A stretch of 64,000 bases of DNA, taken from Halomonas elongata (GTDB lineage: Bacteria > Pseudomonadota > Gammaproteobacteria > Pseudomonadales > Halomonadaceae). The notes beneath the pieces are model-generated. The model worked only from the letters and a program-made list of their open reading frames with translations. It had not been told where the DNA came from and ran no database searches. Position 1 is the first letter of the stretch. Every line of letters begins with the position of its first letter. The DNA is taken from assembly GCF_029081005.1 (NCBI RefSeq), contig NZ_JAJQTQ010000003.1, positions 1-64,000 on the forward strand, written 5' to 3'. Made by a program: the position numbers and the translations under genes. This document shows, piece after piece, positions 41,670 through 51,744 of this stretch.

Positions 41670-44543
41670 ATGCTGACGCTACGCGAGAGCGATATTCTGC
41701 TCGACTGCCGGGCCGAGGACTGGCGTTCGGCCCTGGATCTTGCCGCCGACGCTCTCGTCGGCGCGGAACTGGCCGACCCGGCATACCGGGAAGGATTGTT
41801 GTCCAGGGAGACACAATCCTCCACCTATCTGGGCAATGCCATCGCGATTCCCCATGGCACGCCGGAAAGCCGCACCCACGTACGGCGCACCGGCATTCGG
41901 GTGCTGCAGTTTCCCCGGGGCATCGAGTGGCACGACGGACAGCGAGTTCATGTGCTGGTGACCATCGCCGCCCAGAACGACGAGCATCTGGATATCCTGC
42001 GCCAGTTGACCCATGTGCTGGACCGTGATGATGTCGCCGAGCGCCTGGCCAGTGCCGATGATGCCGACGAGGTGGTGGCGCTGTTATCTCGTGCCCCCGT
42101 CGAGGCCCGCCTGGATGCCGATACCCTGTGCCTGGGCGTGCCCGCCCGCGACATTCGGGAGCTGGCGCTGGCGGGGGCGGCCAGGCTGCGCCAGGCCGGT
42201 TGTGTCGAGGATGGCTTCATCGCCGAGATTGCCGGGATGACTCCCCGTCGGCTCGGCCAGGGAGCCTGGCTGGCCATGGCCCGTCGCGACGTCTCGGTGC
42301 CGGCCTTGTCGCTGGCGACCCCTGCCGCTGCCCTCGAGGTGCAAGGCGAGGGCGTGAATGGCGTGTTCTGCCTGGCGGCGCGGGAAGACGCGCACCTGGA
42401 ACTGCTGGAGCGGCTCGCCACACTGCTGGATGGCGGCGAAGTCGAGACGCTGCGGCGCGCCGATGCCGAAACGGTGCTGGCGCGCCTGGCCGGCGAGGGG
42501 GCGTCGACGCATACGCAACGCGTGCGGGTGCTCAACGCGCATGGCTTGCATGCGCGCCCGGCCAAGCAACTCGTTCAGGTGGCCCGTGAACAGGCCGTGC
42601 CGATCCGGGTGCGGTTGGCGGAAGGCGGTGCCGAGCCGGTGTCGGCCACCAGCCTGACCAAGGTCATCGGACTCGGTGCCCGACGTGGCCAATGGTTGGT
42701 GTTTTCCGCCGAGGGCGAGGACGCCGAACCGGCCCTGGCGGCCATCGACAAGGCCGTCGCCGAAGGGCTCGGCGAGGCGGTGGAGCCTTTCGACGACAGT
42801 CGTGAGTCCGCGCAGACGGCCGTGGCGACCGACACGGATGACGCGCCGGCTCCCTTGCCCGACGACACCGTATATCAAGCGGTAGCGGCTTCGCCGGGCC
42901 TGGCCATCGCCCCCGTTTTCGTGATGCGCATGCCACGCTTCGACTATCCCCGGCTCGCCGATGATCCCGACGCCGAAATGCATCGACTCGACGTGGCGGT
43001 CCGTGAGGGTGGCGAGCAGCTTGCCGCGCTGGCACGTCGTGCGCCGGGAGGGGAGGTCGCCGAGATTCTCTCCATGCACGAGGAAATGCTCGACGACCCG
43101 GAGCTGCGGCAGGCCGCTCGCGAAGGTATTCAGGAAGGATATTCCGCCGAGGCCGCCTGGTGGAACGCCATCGATACCGCCGCCCGGGCCCAGGAAATGC
43201 TCGCCGATCGGTTGCTTGCCGAGCGTGCCGCCGACTTGCGCGATGTGGGTCGACGGGTGCTGGGGCGGCTGTGTGACGTGGCCTTGCCCGAACCGCCGAC
43301 GCATCCCTATATCCTGGTGATGGATGATGTCGGCCCCTCGGATGTGGCCCGCCTCGATACCGAGCGGGTACGTGGCCTGCTGACCGCCAGGGGGGGCGCC
43401 ACGGCCCACAGCGCGATTCTGGCCAGGGCGCTGGGCATTCCCGCCGTGGTCGGTGCCGGCGAGCGCATCCTGTCCCTGGAAAATGACACCCCCTTGATTC
43501 TCGATGGCGAGCGAGGCCGGGTCGTGCCGGCCCCGGGGGAGGCGCGACGCCAACGGGCCGAGCGGCAACTGGCGGATCGCGAGCAACGCGAGCGCGAGGC
43601 CTGGGAGGCCCGCTTCGAACCGGCCGGCACGCGGGACGGGCATCGCGTCGAAGTGGCGGCCAATCTGGGCAATACGGCGCATGCCGTCGATGCGGTATCG
43701 CGGGGGGCCGAGGGAGTCGGCCTGCTGCGTACCGAGTTCCTGTTCATGGCCCACGCCGAGGCGCCGGATCTCGACACTCAGATAGCGGAGTATCGTGAGG
43801 CGCTCGATGCCCTGGATGGACGTCCCCTGGTGGCGCGGACCCTGGACGTGGGTGGCGACAAGCCGTTGCCGTATTGGCCGGTACCCCAGGAAGACAACCC
43901 CTTCCTCGGTCTGCGCGGCATTCGCCTGGCGTTGACGCGTCCCGAGGTCCTGGCAACGCAGCTCGAGGCGCTGCTCAGGGCCGCCATCGGCAGGCCCCTG
44001 CGCATCATGCTGCCCATGGTCAAGGATGTGGCCGAGCTGCGCATCGCGCGGGGGATGCTCGATCGATTGCTCGCCGAACTCCCGGAAGACGAGCGCTCCA
44101 CCGACGTCCAGCTGGGGGTGATGATCGAGGTGCCCTCCAGCGCCTTGCTGGCGTCGAGCCTGGCCGTGGAGGTGGACTTCTTCTCGGTGGGCACCAACGA
44201 TCTGACCCAGTACGCCCTGGCCATCGATCGTGGACACCCCGAGCTCTCCGCCCAGGCCGACGGACTGCACCCGTCGGTGTTGAAACTGATCGAGATGACC
44301 GTCGAGGCGGCCCATGCCCATGGCAAGTGGGTCGGGGTCTGCGGTGAGCTGGCCTCGGATGCCGCGGCGGTGCCGGTGCTGGTGGGGCTTGGCGTCGACG
44401 AGCTCTCGGTGAGTGCCCGCCAGGTGCCGATGGTCAAGGCGCGGCTGCGCGAGTTCGATCTGGCGGATGCCCGGGATCAGGCGCGACGAGCGCTGACCCG
44501 GGCCACCGCGGACGAGGTGCGCGATGCCCTGGAGGAGACATGA
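41670..44543 (+). CDS. fruB: Fructose PTS multiphosphoryl protein FruB (EIIA-HPr-EI)
   Basis: A self-contained fructose phosphotransfer chain, 957 residues. Domain 1 (1-145) is EIIA-Fru with His62 in AIPHGTPE. Domain 2 (about 150-280) looks like a second, degenerate EIIA: the same LGxA... and END-type [11 protein letters not shown] pattern, but the PHG histidine is replaced (AMA). HPr follows with His294 in [11 protein letters not shown], then Enzyme I with His580 in [10 protein letters not shown] and the PEP-binding C-terminal barrel. This is the Pseudomonas-type arrangement, so no separate ptsHI is needed for fructose. GGAG precedes the ATG; coupled to fruK by a 4-bp overlap. Confidence 0.95.
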   Translation: MLTLRESDILLDCRAEDWRSALDLAADALVGAELADPAYREGLLSRETQSSTYLGNAIAIPHGTPESRTHVRRTGIRVLQFPRGIEWHDGQRVHVLVTIAAQNDEHLDILRQLTHVLDRDDVAERLASADDADEVVALLSRAPVEARLDADTLCLGVPARDIRELALAGAARLRQAGCVEDGFIAEIAGMTPRRLGQGAWLAMARRDVSVPALSLATPAAALEVQGEGVNGVFCLAAREDAHLELLERLATLLDGGEVETLRRADAETVLARLAGEGASTHTQRVRVLNAHGLHARPAKQLVQVAREQAVPIRVRLAEGGAEPVSATSLTKVIGLGARRGQWLVFSAEGEDAEPALAAIDKAVAEGLGEAVEPFDDSRESAQTAVATDTDDAPAPLPDDTVYQAVAASPGLAIAPVFVMRMPRFDYPRLADDPDAEMHRLDVAVREGGEQLAALARRAPGGEVAEILSMHEEMLDDPELRQAAREGIQEGYSAEAAWWNAIDTAARAQEMLADRLLAERAADLRDVGRRVLGRLCDVALPEPPTHPYILVMDDVGPSDVARLDTERVRGLLTARGGATAHSAILARALGIPAVVGAGERILSLENDTPLILDGERGRVVPAPGEARRQRAERQLADREQREREAWEARFEPAGTRDGHRVEVAANLGNTAHAVDAVSRGAEGVGLLRTEFLFMAHAEAPDLDTQIAEYREALDALDGRPLVARTLDVGGDKPLPYWPVPQEDNPFLGLRGIRLALTRPEVLATQLEALLRAAIGRPLRIMLPMVKDVAELRIARGMLDRLLAELPEDERSTDVQLGVMIEVPSSALLASSLAVEVDFFSVGTNDLTQYALAIDRGHPELSAQADGLHPSVLKLIEMTVEAAHAHGKWVGVCGELASDAAAVPVLVGLGVDELSVSARQVPMVKARLREFDLADARDQARRALTRATADEVRDALEET

Positions 44544-45520
44544 TGGCCTCGATCATGGTCCTCAGCCTCAACCCGGCACTCGACCTGTCGGTCGGCCTCG
44601 AGCGCCTGTCGCCCGGCGAGGTCAACCGGACGCGCGAGACACATCTGGAAGCCGCCGGCAAGGGCGTCAACGTGGCCAGGGTGCTGGTAGCGCTGGGGCA
44701 CGAGGTGACGGCGTCGGGCTTTCTCGGTGCCGACAACGACGGTGTCTTTCGCCGCGCCTTCGAGACCCTGGGCATCGAGGATGCCTTCCTGCGGGTCCCC
44801 GGCGATACCCGTACCAACGTCAAGTTGGCCGAGGATGACGGTCGTGTCACCGACATCAATGGCCCGGGCGTGGTCATCGGCGCCGATGCCTGGCATCGGC
44901 TGATCGACGGGCTGGCCCGGCGACTCGAGGCATCCTCTCCGCGGCCCCGGGCGGTGGTGATCGCCGGGAGTCTGCCACCCGGCGTCACGCCTGCCATGAT
45001 GGCTGAACTGGTCGCCCTGGGGCGCGAGGCAGGCCTGCCGGTATGGGTGGATACCAGCGGCCCGGCGCTCGATGCCGCCATCACGGCGGGTGCCACGGCG
45101 GTCAAGCCCAATGAGCATGAGCTCGCCGCCTGGGTCGGCCGAGCGCCGCTGGACGATGGGGCGCGTCGCGTGGCGGCGCAGCGCCTGCGTGATGCCGGTG
45201 TCGAGGAAGCGGTGGTATCCGCCGGTGCCGAGGGCGTTCTGTGGCTCGGTCGGCGTGGTACCTGGGAGGCCATGCCGCCTCGGGTGGAGGCCGTCAACAC
45301 CGTGGGCGCCGGCGACACCCTGGTTGCGGCGCTGCTGCATGGCGTGCTCGAGGAGGTATCGCCCGACGACGCGCTGCGACTGGCCACGGCCCTGTCCGCC
45401 GAGGCCGTACGGCATGTCGGCGTGGGACGCCCGGACGCCGGCGATTTTTCCGAACTCCAACGACAGACTCGCGTGAGCCGCCTGGATGAAGGCGACGACG
45501 CAGGGGGAGCGCTTGCATGA
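44540..45520 (+). CDS. fruK: 1-phosphofructokinase FruK
   Basis: PfkB-family kinase phosphorylating fructose-1-phosphate to fructose-1,6-bisphosphate. N-terminal SLNPALDLSV and GKGVNVARVLVALGH, and the C-terminal catalytic VNTVGAGDTLVAALLHG with its aspartate base, are diagnostic. Length 326. ATG overlaps the fruB stop; an ATG immediately after (44543) is an alternative. The 3' end overlaps fruA by 4 bp. Confidence 0.95.
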   Translation: MMASIMVLSLNPALDLSVGLERLSPGEVNRTRETHLEAAGKGVNVARVLVALGHEVTASGFLGADNDGVFRRAFETLGIEDAFLRVPGDTRTNVKLAEDDGRVTDINGPGVVIGADAWHRLIDGLARRLEASSPRPRAVVIAGSLPPGVTPAMMAELVALGREAGLPVWVDTSGPALDAAITAGATAVKPNEHELAAWVGRAPLDDGARRVAAQRLRDAGVEEAVVSAGAEGVLWLGRRGTWEAMPPRVEAVNTVGAGDTLVAALLHGVLEEVSPDDALRLATALSAEAVRHVGVGRPDAGDFSELQRQTRVSRLDEGDDAGGALA

Positions 45521-47259
45521 ATGTGATCCTGATCACCGCCTGCCCGAGCGGCATGGCCACTACCTATCTCGCCGCGCGCCGCCTGCAGGGCGCCGCGGAA
45601 CGACTGGACTGGCGAGTCGCGGTCGAGGCGCATGGCGAGGCGAGGGCCGTCACGCTGGTCGATGATGCCACCCTGGAGGCCGCCGAGCTGGTCGTGGTGG
45701 CCGCCGATCGAATTCCCGATGCCTCGCGCTTCGCCGGCAAGCGTGTCTTCCAGGCGCCGATCGACCAGGCGCTGTCCGATCCCGAGGCCTTTCTGGCGCG
45801 TGCCGAGCGCGATGCCCGCCCCTTCGAGTTCGAGGAAACGGCGGATGAGGCGCCGATGGGGAAGGCCGGGGGACAACGCATCGTCGCCGTGACCGCCTGC
45901 CCGACGGGCGTGGCGCACACCTTCATGGCTGCCGAGGCACTCGCCGAGGCGGGGCGTGCGATGGGGCACGAGATCCGGGTGGAAACCCAGGGCTCGGTGG
46001 GCGCCCAGGATGCCCTCACCGAGGCAGAGATCGCCGCCGCCGAGGTGGTGATTCTGGCCTGCGATATCGAGGTGGATCCCACCCGTTTCGCCGGCAAGCG
46101 GACCTACCGGACTTCCACCGGCAATGCCCTCAAGAAGCCGCGGCCGACCATCGAAGCAGCCCTGGCGGAGGCCGAGGTGGAGCACGAGGGTGAGGCCTCC
46201 GGCAAGAGTGAGGCCAAGAAAAGCGTCAAGGAGAAGGGCGTCTACAAGCACCTGTTGACCGGGGTGTCCTTCATGCTGCCGATGGTGGTCGCCGGCGGCC
46301 TGTTGATCGCGCTCTCTTTCGTGTTCGGCATCGAGGCCTTCAAGGAAGAGGGCACCCTGCCCGCGGCGCTCATGGAAATCGGTGGCGGCACGGCGTTCGC
46401 ACTGATGATTCCGGTACTGGCCGGTTATATCGCCTATTCCATCGCCGACCGACCCGGTATCGCGCCGGGGATGATCGGTGGCATGCTGGCGTCCGACATC
46501 GGCGCCGGCTTCATCGGCGGCATTCTGGCCGGTTTCCTGGCCGGCTATGTGGCCTGGGCGGTGACCCGCTACGTCAAGCTGCCGGCCAGCGTCGAGTCGC
46601 TCAAGCCGATCCTGATCATCCCGCTGCTGGCCAGCCTGGTCACCGGCCTGGTGATGATCTACGTGGTGGGCGAGCCGGTGGCCGGCATTCTCGCTGCCCT
46701 TACGGCCTTTCTCGAGGACATGGGCTCGGCCAATGCCGTGCTGCTGGGGACACTGCTCGGCGCCATGATGTGCTTCGACCTGGGCGGGCCGGTCAACAAG
46801 GCCGCCTATACCTTCGGCGTGGGGCTCCTGGCCTCGGAGAGCTATGCCCCGATGGCGGCGATCATGGCGGCCGGCATGGTGCCGGCCATCGGCATGGGCA
46901 TCGCGACCTTCGTGGCCCGCAGCAAGTTCGCCGACCCGGAGCGCGAGGCCGGCAAGGCGTCCTTCGTGCTCGGCCTGTGTTTCATCACCGAGGGGGCCAT
47001 TCCCTTCGCCGCCAAGGACCCGCTGCGCGTGATACCCATGAGCATGGTCGGGGGCGCCCTGACCGGAGCGCTGGCGATGCTGTTCGGCGCCAAGCTGATG
47101 GCTCCCCATGGTGGCATCTTCGTGCTGCTGATCCCCAATGCCATCACGCCGGTACTGCCTTACCTGCTGGCCATCGTCGCCGGCTCGCTGGTGACCGGCC
47201 TGGGCTATGCGCTGATCAAGCGCGGTGACAAGGCCGTGGCAATGGCGGCCGAGGGCTGA
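45517..47259 (+). CDS. fruA: Fructose PTS permease FruA (EIIB'BC)
   Basis: Membrane transporter that phosphorylates fructose on import, 580 residues. Two tandem EIIB domains: B' with ACPSGMATTYLAA (Cys9) and B with ACPTGVAHTFMAA (Cys128, the phospho-acceptor in homologues). The EIIC part from about 240 contains GGPVNKAAYTFGVGL and GAIPFAAKDPLRV. Unlike E. coli FruA, whose first B domain lacks the cysteine loop, B' here keeps it. Last gene of fruBKA. Confidence 0.95.
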   Translation: MNVILITACPSGMATTYLAARRLQGAAERLDWRVAVEAHGEARAVTLVDDATLEAAELVVVAADRIPDASRFAGKRVFQAPIDQALSDPEAFLARAERDARPFEFEETADEAPMGKAGGQRIVAVTACPTGVAHTFMAAEALAEAGRAMGHEIRVETQGSVGAQDALTEAEIAAAEVVILACDIEVDPTRFAGKRTYRTSTGNALKKPRPTIEAALAEAEVEHEGEASGKSEAKKSVKEKGVYKHLLTGVSFMLPMVVAGGLLIALSFVFGIEAFKEEGTLPAALMEIGGGTAFALMIPVLAGYIAYSIADRPGIAPGMIGGMLASDIGAGFIGGILAGFLAGYVAWAVTRYVKLPASVESLKPILIIPLLASLVTGLVMIYVVGEPVAGILAALTAFLEDMGSANAVLLGTLLGAMMCFDLGGPVNKAAYTFGVGLLASESYAPMAAIMAAGMVPAIGMGIATFVARSKFADPEREAGKASFVLGLCFITEGAIPFAAKDPLRVIPMSMVGGALTGALAMLFGAKLMAPHGGIFVLLIPNAITPVLPYLLAIVAGSLVTGLGYALIKRGDKAVAMAAEG

Positions 47260-47270
47260 CACCGTGTCGG

Positions 47271-47329
47271 GCCCGGCGATTGCCGGGCATCAGCAAGAAC
47301 GCCTTTGCCTCCCGGTCAATCCGGGAGGC
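47271..47329 (+). terminator. Paired hairpins after fruA
   Basis: Two hairpins in tandem: GCCCGGC/GCCGGGC (47271-47277 with 47282-47288, loop GATT) and GCCTCCCGG/CCGGGAGGC (47307-47315 with 47321-47329, loop TCAAT). No T run; probable operon 3' end. Confidence 0.55.
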
Positions 47330-47420
47330 GGTGTCCTGCCAAAGGTGTATGTCCCGCTCGATCTGTATGGCCAAGACTGTGGAGTGTCATTCATAACGAT
47401 AACCTCCTAGGAGCCATGCC

Positions 47421-48941
47421 ATGATCTATGCCAACCCCGGTACCCCCGATGCCCTGGTCGATTTCGCCGCGCGTTACGGCAACTACATCGGCGGCGAGTT
47501 CGTCGCTCCGGTGAAGGGGCAATACTTCGACAACCTCAGTCCGGTCAACGGCGAGGCGTTCTGCGAGATTCCCCGCTCCACCGCGGAGGACATCGACAAG
47601 GCGCTGGACGCCGCCCATGTCGCGGCGCCGGCCTGGGGCAGAACCTCGGCCACCGAGCGCAGCAACATCCTGCTGAAGATCGCCCAGCGCATCGAGGACA
47701 ACATCGAGATGCTGGCCGTCGCCGAGAGCTGGGACAACGGCAAGGCGGTGCGCGAGACGCTCAATGCCGACCTGCCGCTGGCGGTGGACCACTTCCGCTA
47801 CTTCGCCGGTTGCATCCGCGCCCAGGAGGGCACCGCGGCCGATATCGACGGCAACACCGTGGCCTATCATTTCCACGAGCCGCTCGGCGTGGTGGGGCAG
47901 ATCATCCCCTGGAACTTCCCGATCCTGATGGCCACCTGGAAGCTGGCGCCGGCGCTCGCGGCCGGCAACTGCGTGGTCCTCAAGCCCGCCGAGCAGACCC
48001 CGGCGTCGATCCTCAAGGTGATGGAGCTGATCGGCGACCTGCTGCCGCCCGGGGTGGTCAACGTGGTCAACGGCTACGGGGCCGAGGCCGGTGAAGCACT
48101 GGCGACCAGCAAGCGCATCGCCAAGATCGCCTTCACCGGCTCGACGCCGGTGGGCTCGCACATCCTCGAGTGCGCGGCGGCCAATATCATCCCTTCCACC
48201 GTGGAGCTCGGCGGCAAGTCGCCGAACATCTACTTCGCCGACATCATGAACGCCGAGCCCGAGTTCATCGACAAGGCCGTCGAGGGGCTGGTGCTGGCCT
48301 TCCTCAACCAGGGCGAGGTGTGCACCTGCCCGTCACGGGCGCTGATCCAGGAGTCAATGTACGACGACTTCATGGCCAGGGTGGTCGAGCGCACCAAGGC
48401 GATCAAGCGCGGCAATCCGCTGGACACCGACGTCCAGGTCGGCGCCCAGGCCAGCCAGGAGCAGTTCGACAAGATCATGTCCTACCTGGACGTGGCCCGG
48501 GAGGAGGGCGCCGAGTTCCTCACCGGCGGCGGCAAGGAGAGCTTCGACCCGGCCTATGACAACGGCTATTACATCCAGCCGACCCTGCTCAAGGGGCACA
48601 ACAAGATGCGCGTCTTCCAGGAGGAGATCTTCGGCCCGGTGGTGGGCGTGACCACCTTCCGGGACGAGGAGGAGGCGCTGGCGATCGCCAACGACACCGA
48701 GTTCGGCCTCGGCGCCGGGGTGTGGAGCCGCGACATCAACGTGGCCTTCCGCATGGGCCGCGGCATCCAGGCCGGCCGGGTGTGGACCAACTGCTACCAC
48801 CAGTACCCGGCCCATGCGGCCTTCGGCGGCTACAAGAAATCCGGTGTCGGTCGCGAGACCCACAAGATGGCACTGGAGCACTACCAGCAGACCAAGAACC
48901 TGCTGGTCAGCTACGACAGCAACCCGCTCGGCTTCTTCTGA
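47421..48941 (+). CDS. NAD(P)-dependent aldehyde dehydrogenase, AldB/ExaC type
   Basis: Aldehyde dehydrogenase of 506 residues closely matching the AldB/ExaC/AcoD acetaldehyde branch: [53 protein letters not shown], the glutamate loop ELGGKSPN and the catalytic cysteine in [14 protein letters not shown]. The double cysteine motif CTC and end [16 protein letters not shown] are typical. It oxidises acetaldehyde or related aldehydes to acids. It is not BetB despite the nearby betT. AGGAG precedes the ATG. Confidence 0.92.
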   Translation: MIYANPGTPDALVDFAARYGNYIGGEFVAPVKGQYFDNLSPVNGEAFCEIPRSTAEDIDKALDAAHVAAPAWGRTSATERSNILLKIAQRIEDNIEMLAVAESWDNGKAVRETLNADLPLAVDHFRYFAGCIRAQEGTAADIDGNTVAYHFHEPLGVVGQIIPWNFPILMATWKLAPALAAGNCVVLKPAEQTPASILKVMELIGDLLPPGVVNVVNGYGAEAGEALATSKRIAKIAFTGSTPVGSHILECAAANIIPSTVELGGKSPNIYFADIMNAEPEFIDKAVEGLVLAFLNQGEVCTCPSRALIQESMYDDFMARVVERTKAIKRGNPLDTDVQVGAQASQEQFDKIMSYLDVAREEGAEFLTGGGKESFDPAYDNGYYIQPTLLKGHNKMRVFQEEIFGPVVGVTTFRDEEEALAIANDTEFGLGAGVWSRDINVAFRMGRGIQAGRVWTNCYHQYPAHAAFGGYKKSGVGRETHKMALEHYQQTKNLLVSYDSNPLGFF

Positions 48942-48965
48942 TCGTCAAGGAAGCGCACGCGATAG

Positions 48966-48995
48966 CGAGGGGCGCGACACCGGTCGCGCCCCTCG
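48966..48995. terminator. Bidirectional hairpin between convergent aldB-type and dioxygenase-like genes
   Basis: A perfect 13-bp stem CGAGGGGCGCGAC/GTCGCGCCCCTCG with loop ACCG in the 69-bp gap between the two stop codons. No long T run on either side. Confidence 0.65.
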
Positions 48996-49010
48996 TGTCT
49001 GCGTGCCCGC

Positions 49011-49370
49011 TCAGGCGCCAAAGGCGCTCAGGTCGAGGGGATGGCTGTGACCGAGCCACATCGCGCCCTGGGTATGGTCGAACAGGTCGTCGTCGGTGCC
49101 CAGATGCACGAAGACGTCCAGATCGCCGCGATTGAGCGCCAGCCAGGGCACGAGCTCGGCGAAGACCGCCGGGGCGAAGGACAGCTGACAGCTCCATAGC
49201 GGATGGGGCCCCACCGGGCGTTCGTGAAAGCGTCCCACCCGGATATCGAAGCGCGCGGCGGCCGCCTCGGCGACCCGCCTTGCCTCGGCCAGGCCGGCGG
49301 CATCGCGGTAGTAGAGATGGGCATGGTAGTAGCGGATACAGGATGTATCGAGGGAGCGGGAATCGGGCAT
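49011..49370 (-). CDS. DOPA 4,5-dioxygenase-like protein
   Basis: A 119-residue protein of the DOPA 4,5-dioxygenase (DODA) family: YYHAHLYYRDAAG at the N terminus and FDIRVGRFHERPVGPHPLWSCQLSF, with histidines likely to bind iron, and HSHPLDLSAFGA at the end. Bacterial members are small and poorly characterised; physiological substrate unknown. GGAGG precedes the ATG at 49370. Same strand as betT upstream. Confidence 0.85.
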   Translation of the reverse strand: MPDSRSLDTSCIRYYHAHLYYRDAAGLAEARRVAEAAAARFDIRVGRFHERPVGPHPLWSCQLSFAPAVFAELVPWLALNRGDLDVFVHLGTDDDLFDHTQGAMWLGHSHPLDLSAFGA

Positions 49371-49440
49371 GGGAGCCTCCTGGGCTGGGATACTCCTCAG
49401 CCTACCCGACCGGGGCCTCGTCTTCACGGGGCCGTGAACG

Positions 49441-49468
49441 ACGACGGCGACCCTTGGGTCGCCGTCGT
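49441..49468. terminator. Hairpin between betT and the DODA-like gene
   Basis: A 12-bp perfect stem ACGACGGCGACC/GGTCGCCGTCGT with loop CTTG, 15 bp past the betT stop on the minus strand. Likely betT transcript end. Confidence 0.55.
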
Positions 49469-49482
49469 GAAGAGCGTCAGTC

Positions 49483-51531
49483 TCAGGCCGGGCTAATGTC
49501 CTGGGGAGGGTCGCCCACCGAGCCAGGCATGGCCTGCACGTTGCCGCCTTCCCCGGCCAGGGCCAGGAAGTGCAGGTGGCGTTCGTATTCGGCAAGCACG
49601 TCGCCGATGACCTGACCACGGGTGTAGCCGTTGAGGTCCTTGTCGGCGCCGCCCTCGGTCAGATAGACATCGAGGCGGACATAGTAGTCGTCATCCACCG
49701 GCAGGAAGCTCGGCGTGCGCAACCGGTGAGCGCGAACCTGATAGACGAAGCTGGCGGCATCGTCGAAGTCCACCTGGAATGTCAGGTAGGGCAAGGGTTC
49801 GCCGTCGACCGTCTCCTCGTTTACCGTCGCCGCCTGGCCGCGGCCCTCGAGCTCCTCGGCGAACTGGCGCAGGGCCGGGCGGATGGCATGCTCGATGGTG
49901 GCGGCGGCGCCTGCGCGGTTGGAGGTGTCCAGGGCACGATCCAGTCGTTCGCGCCAGTCGCCGCCGGGGGCAGCGCCACTGACGTGCTGGCGAGCATCGG
50001 CCTTGGTGCTTTCCAGCTTCAAGGCCCGGGTCATGCCGGCCATGATGGCGAAGATCACCAGCGAGAAGGGCGCGGCGGTGATCACCACGGCGCTCTGCAG
50101 GGCCGACAGGCCGCCGGCCATCAGCAGGGCCACCGTGACCAGGCCGATGGCCACCGACCAGAAGATGCGCAGACGGATCGGCGCGTCGTGGTTCACGTCG
50201 GACAGGATCGAGGTGAAGTTCGCCAGCACCAGGGCGCCTGAGTCGGCGGAGGTGACGAAGAACACGATGCCGAGGATGGTCACCACCGAGGCGGTGATAC
50301 CGATGTACGGATACTGCTCGAGGAAGGTGTAGATGGTGGTCTGCGGCGAGTTGAGCGCTTCCTGGCCGAGCTCCGCCAGTCCCTGGTTGGCGACCATCTC
50401 GATTCCGCTGTTACCGAAGATCGACATCCAGGCCATCATGAAGGCGAGCGGGATCAGCAGGGCGCCGATGACGAATTCGCGAATGGTGCGGCCACGCGAG
50501 ATGCGGGCCAGGAAGAGGCCGACGAAGGGCGTCCAGGCGATCCACCAGCCCCAGAAGAAGATGGTCCACCAGCCTTTCCACTGCTGGGCATCTGACCCGG
50601 CGAAGGCATAGGTGTCGAAGCTCTTGCCGACAAAGCCGCTCAGATAGTCGCCGGCGTTGAGGACCAGGGCGTCGAGCAGGTGCAGTGTGTCGCCCTGGAA
50701 GAGCACGAACAGCAGCAGCAGGGCGGCCAGCCCCATGTTGAACTCGGACAGGCGACGGATGCCCTTCTCCACGCCGGTGACGACCGAAATGGTCGCGAGT
50801 ATCACCACCATCACGATCAGTACCACCTGGGTGGAAAGGCTCTCGGGCACACCGAACATGAAGGTCAGCCCGTAGTTGAGCTGCATGACGCCGATGCCGA
50901 GACTGGTGGCGATGCCGAACACGGTGGAGATCACGGCGGTGATATCGACGGCATTGCCGATGGGGCCGTGGATACGCTTGCCGAGCAGCGGGAAGAGGGC
51001 GCTGCGGATGGCCAGCGGCAAGCGGTGGCGATAGCTGAAATAGGCCAGTGCCATGCCCATCAGGACATACATGCCCCAGCCGGTCAGTCCCCAGTGCAGG
51101 AAGGTCTGGGGCACGGCGGCACGCATCGCCGCGGCACTCTCCGGCGCCATGTCGGGCGGCGCCAGGTAGTGGGACAACGGCTCGGCCACACAGAAGAACA
51201 GCAGATCGATGCCGATGCCGGCGGCGAACAGCATCGAGGCCCAGGAGACCAGCGAGAATTCGGGACGGGAGTGGTCGGGCCCCAGGCGAATGTTGCCGAC
51301 GCGCGAGCAACCGATAACGATCACGAAGACCAGATAGACCACCGCAGCCAGCATGTAATACCAGCCGAAGGTATCGTTCACCCAGGCCAGGCCGGCGTCG
51401 AAGAAGGCGCCGGCCTCCTCGGTGAACGTCATGGTCAGGATCAGGAAGACCAGGATACCGGCCACACTGCCATGGAAGACCGTGCGGTTTATCCGGTCGC
51501 GTTTCTCGGGAATGGCGTGGTTATCCGACAT
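49483..51531 (-). CDS. betT: Choline BCCT transporter BetT
   Basis: High-affinity choline uptake for glycine betaine synthesis and osmoprotection. BCCT family, 682 residues with twelve hydrophobic helices. The tryptophan-rich segment FFWGWWIAWTPFVGLFLARISRGRTIREF is the family signature; SRPEFSLVSWASMLFAAGIGIDL and TSADSGALVLANFTS match E. coli BetT over the whole length, as does the long cytoplasmic tail (about 530-682) involved in osmotic regulation. GGAGG lies nine bases before the ATG. A BetI-like operator is upstream. No betIBA genes are in the window. Confidence 0.94.
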   Translation of the reverse strand: MSDNHAIPEKRDRINRTVFHGSVAGILVFLILTMTFTEEAGAFFDAGLAWVNDTFGWYYMLAAVVYLVFVIVIGCSRVGNIRLGPDHSRPEFSLVSWASMLFAAGIGIDLLFFCVAEPLSHYLAPPDMAPESAAAMRAAVPQTFLHWGLTGWGMYVLMGMALAYFSYRHRLPLAIRSALFPLLGKRIHGPIGNAVDITAVISTVFGIATSLGIGVMQLNYGLTFMFGVPESLSTQVVLIVMVVILATISVVTGVEKGIRRLSEFNMGLAALLLLFVLFQGDTLHLLDALVLNAGDYLSGFVGKSFDTYAFAGSDAQQWKGWWTIFFWGWWIAWTPFVGLFLARISRGRTIREFVIGALLIPLAFMMAWMSIFGNSGIEMVANQGLAELGQEALNSPQTTIYTFLEQYPYIGITASVVTILGIVFFVTSADSGALVLANFTSILSDVNHDAPIRLRIFWSVAIGLVTVALLMAGGLSALQSAVVITAAPFSLVIFAIMAGMTRALKLESTKADARQHVSGAAPGGDWRERLDRALDTSNRAGAAATIEHAIRPALRQFAEELEGRGQAATVNEETVDGEPLPYLTFQVDFDDAASFVYQVRAHRLRTPSFLPVDDDYYVRLDVYLTEGGADKDLNGYTRGQVIGDVLAEYERHLHFLALAGEGGNVQAMPGSVGDPPQDISPA

Positions 51532-51562
51532 TCAACATATCCTCCTTCGCTCTCTTTTTTAA

Positions 51563-51574
51563 ATGAATGTTCAA
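51563..51574. promoter_or_regulatory. BetI-type operator candidate upstream of betT
   Basis: ATGAATGTTCAA, two mismatches from TTGAACGTTCAA-type inverted repeats bound by BetI, inside an AT-rich stretch (51555-51582) unlike its GC-rich surroundings. It lies 32-43 bp before the betT start, where the promoter should be. Confidence 0.4.
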
Positions 51575-51682
51575 ATAAAATACGCACATCCCTCGTCGAC
51601 TGCAAGTCGAAGGGCAGAATCGACCGAATGGCGGGGCCTGTGGGCAGGAGGGCCGTGGGAAAAGAAACCAGGGCCCGACGCA

Positions 51683-51709
51683 ATACGCCCGGCGCGGGGC
51701 CGGGCGTAT
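51683..51709. terminator. Hairpin downstream of the Spy-like gene
   Basis: An 11-bp perfect stem ATACGCCCGGC/GCCGGGCGTAT with a 5-nt loop, 36 bp after the Spy-like stop (minus strand). No T tract. Confidence 0.5.
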
Positions 51710-51744
51710 GACGGGACGTATCGGGAAGCGACGGGAGGCCGGGA

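Noticed and set aside
47421..48941. Aldehyde dehydrogenase considered as betaine aldehyde dehydrogenase (BetB)
   Set aside because: The sequence follows the AldB/ExaC pattern closely ([18 protein letters not shown], end NPLGFF) and not BetB, despite betT nearby.
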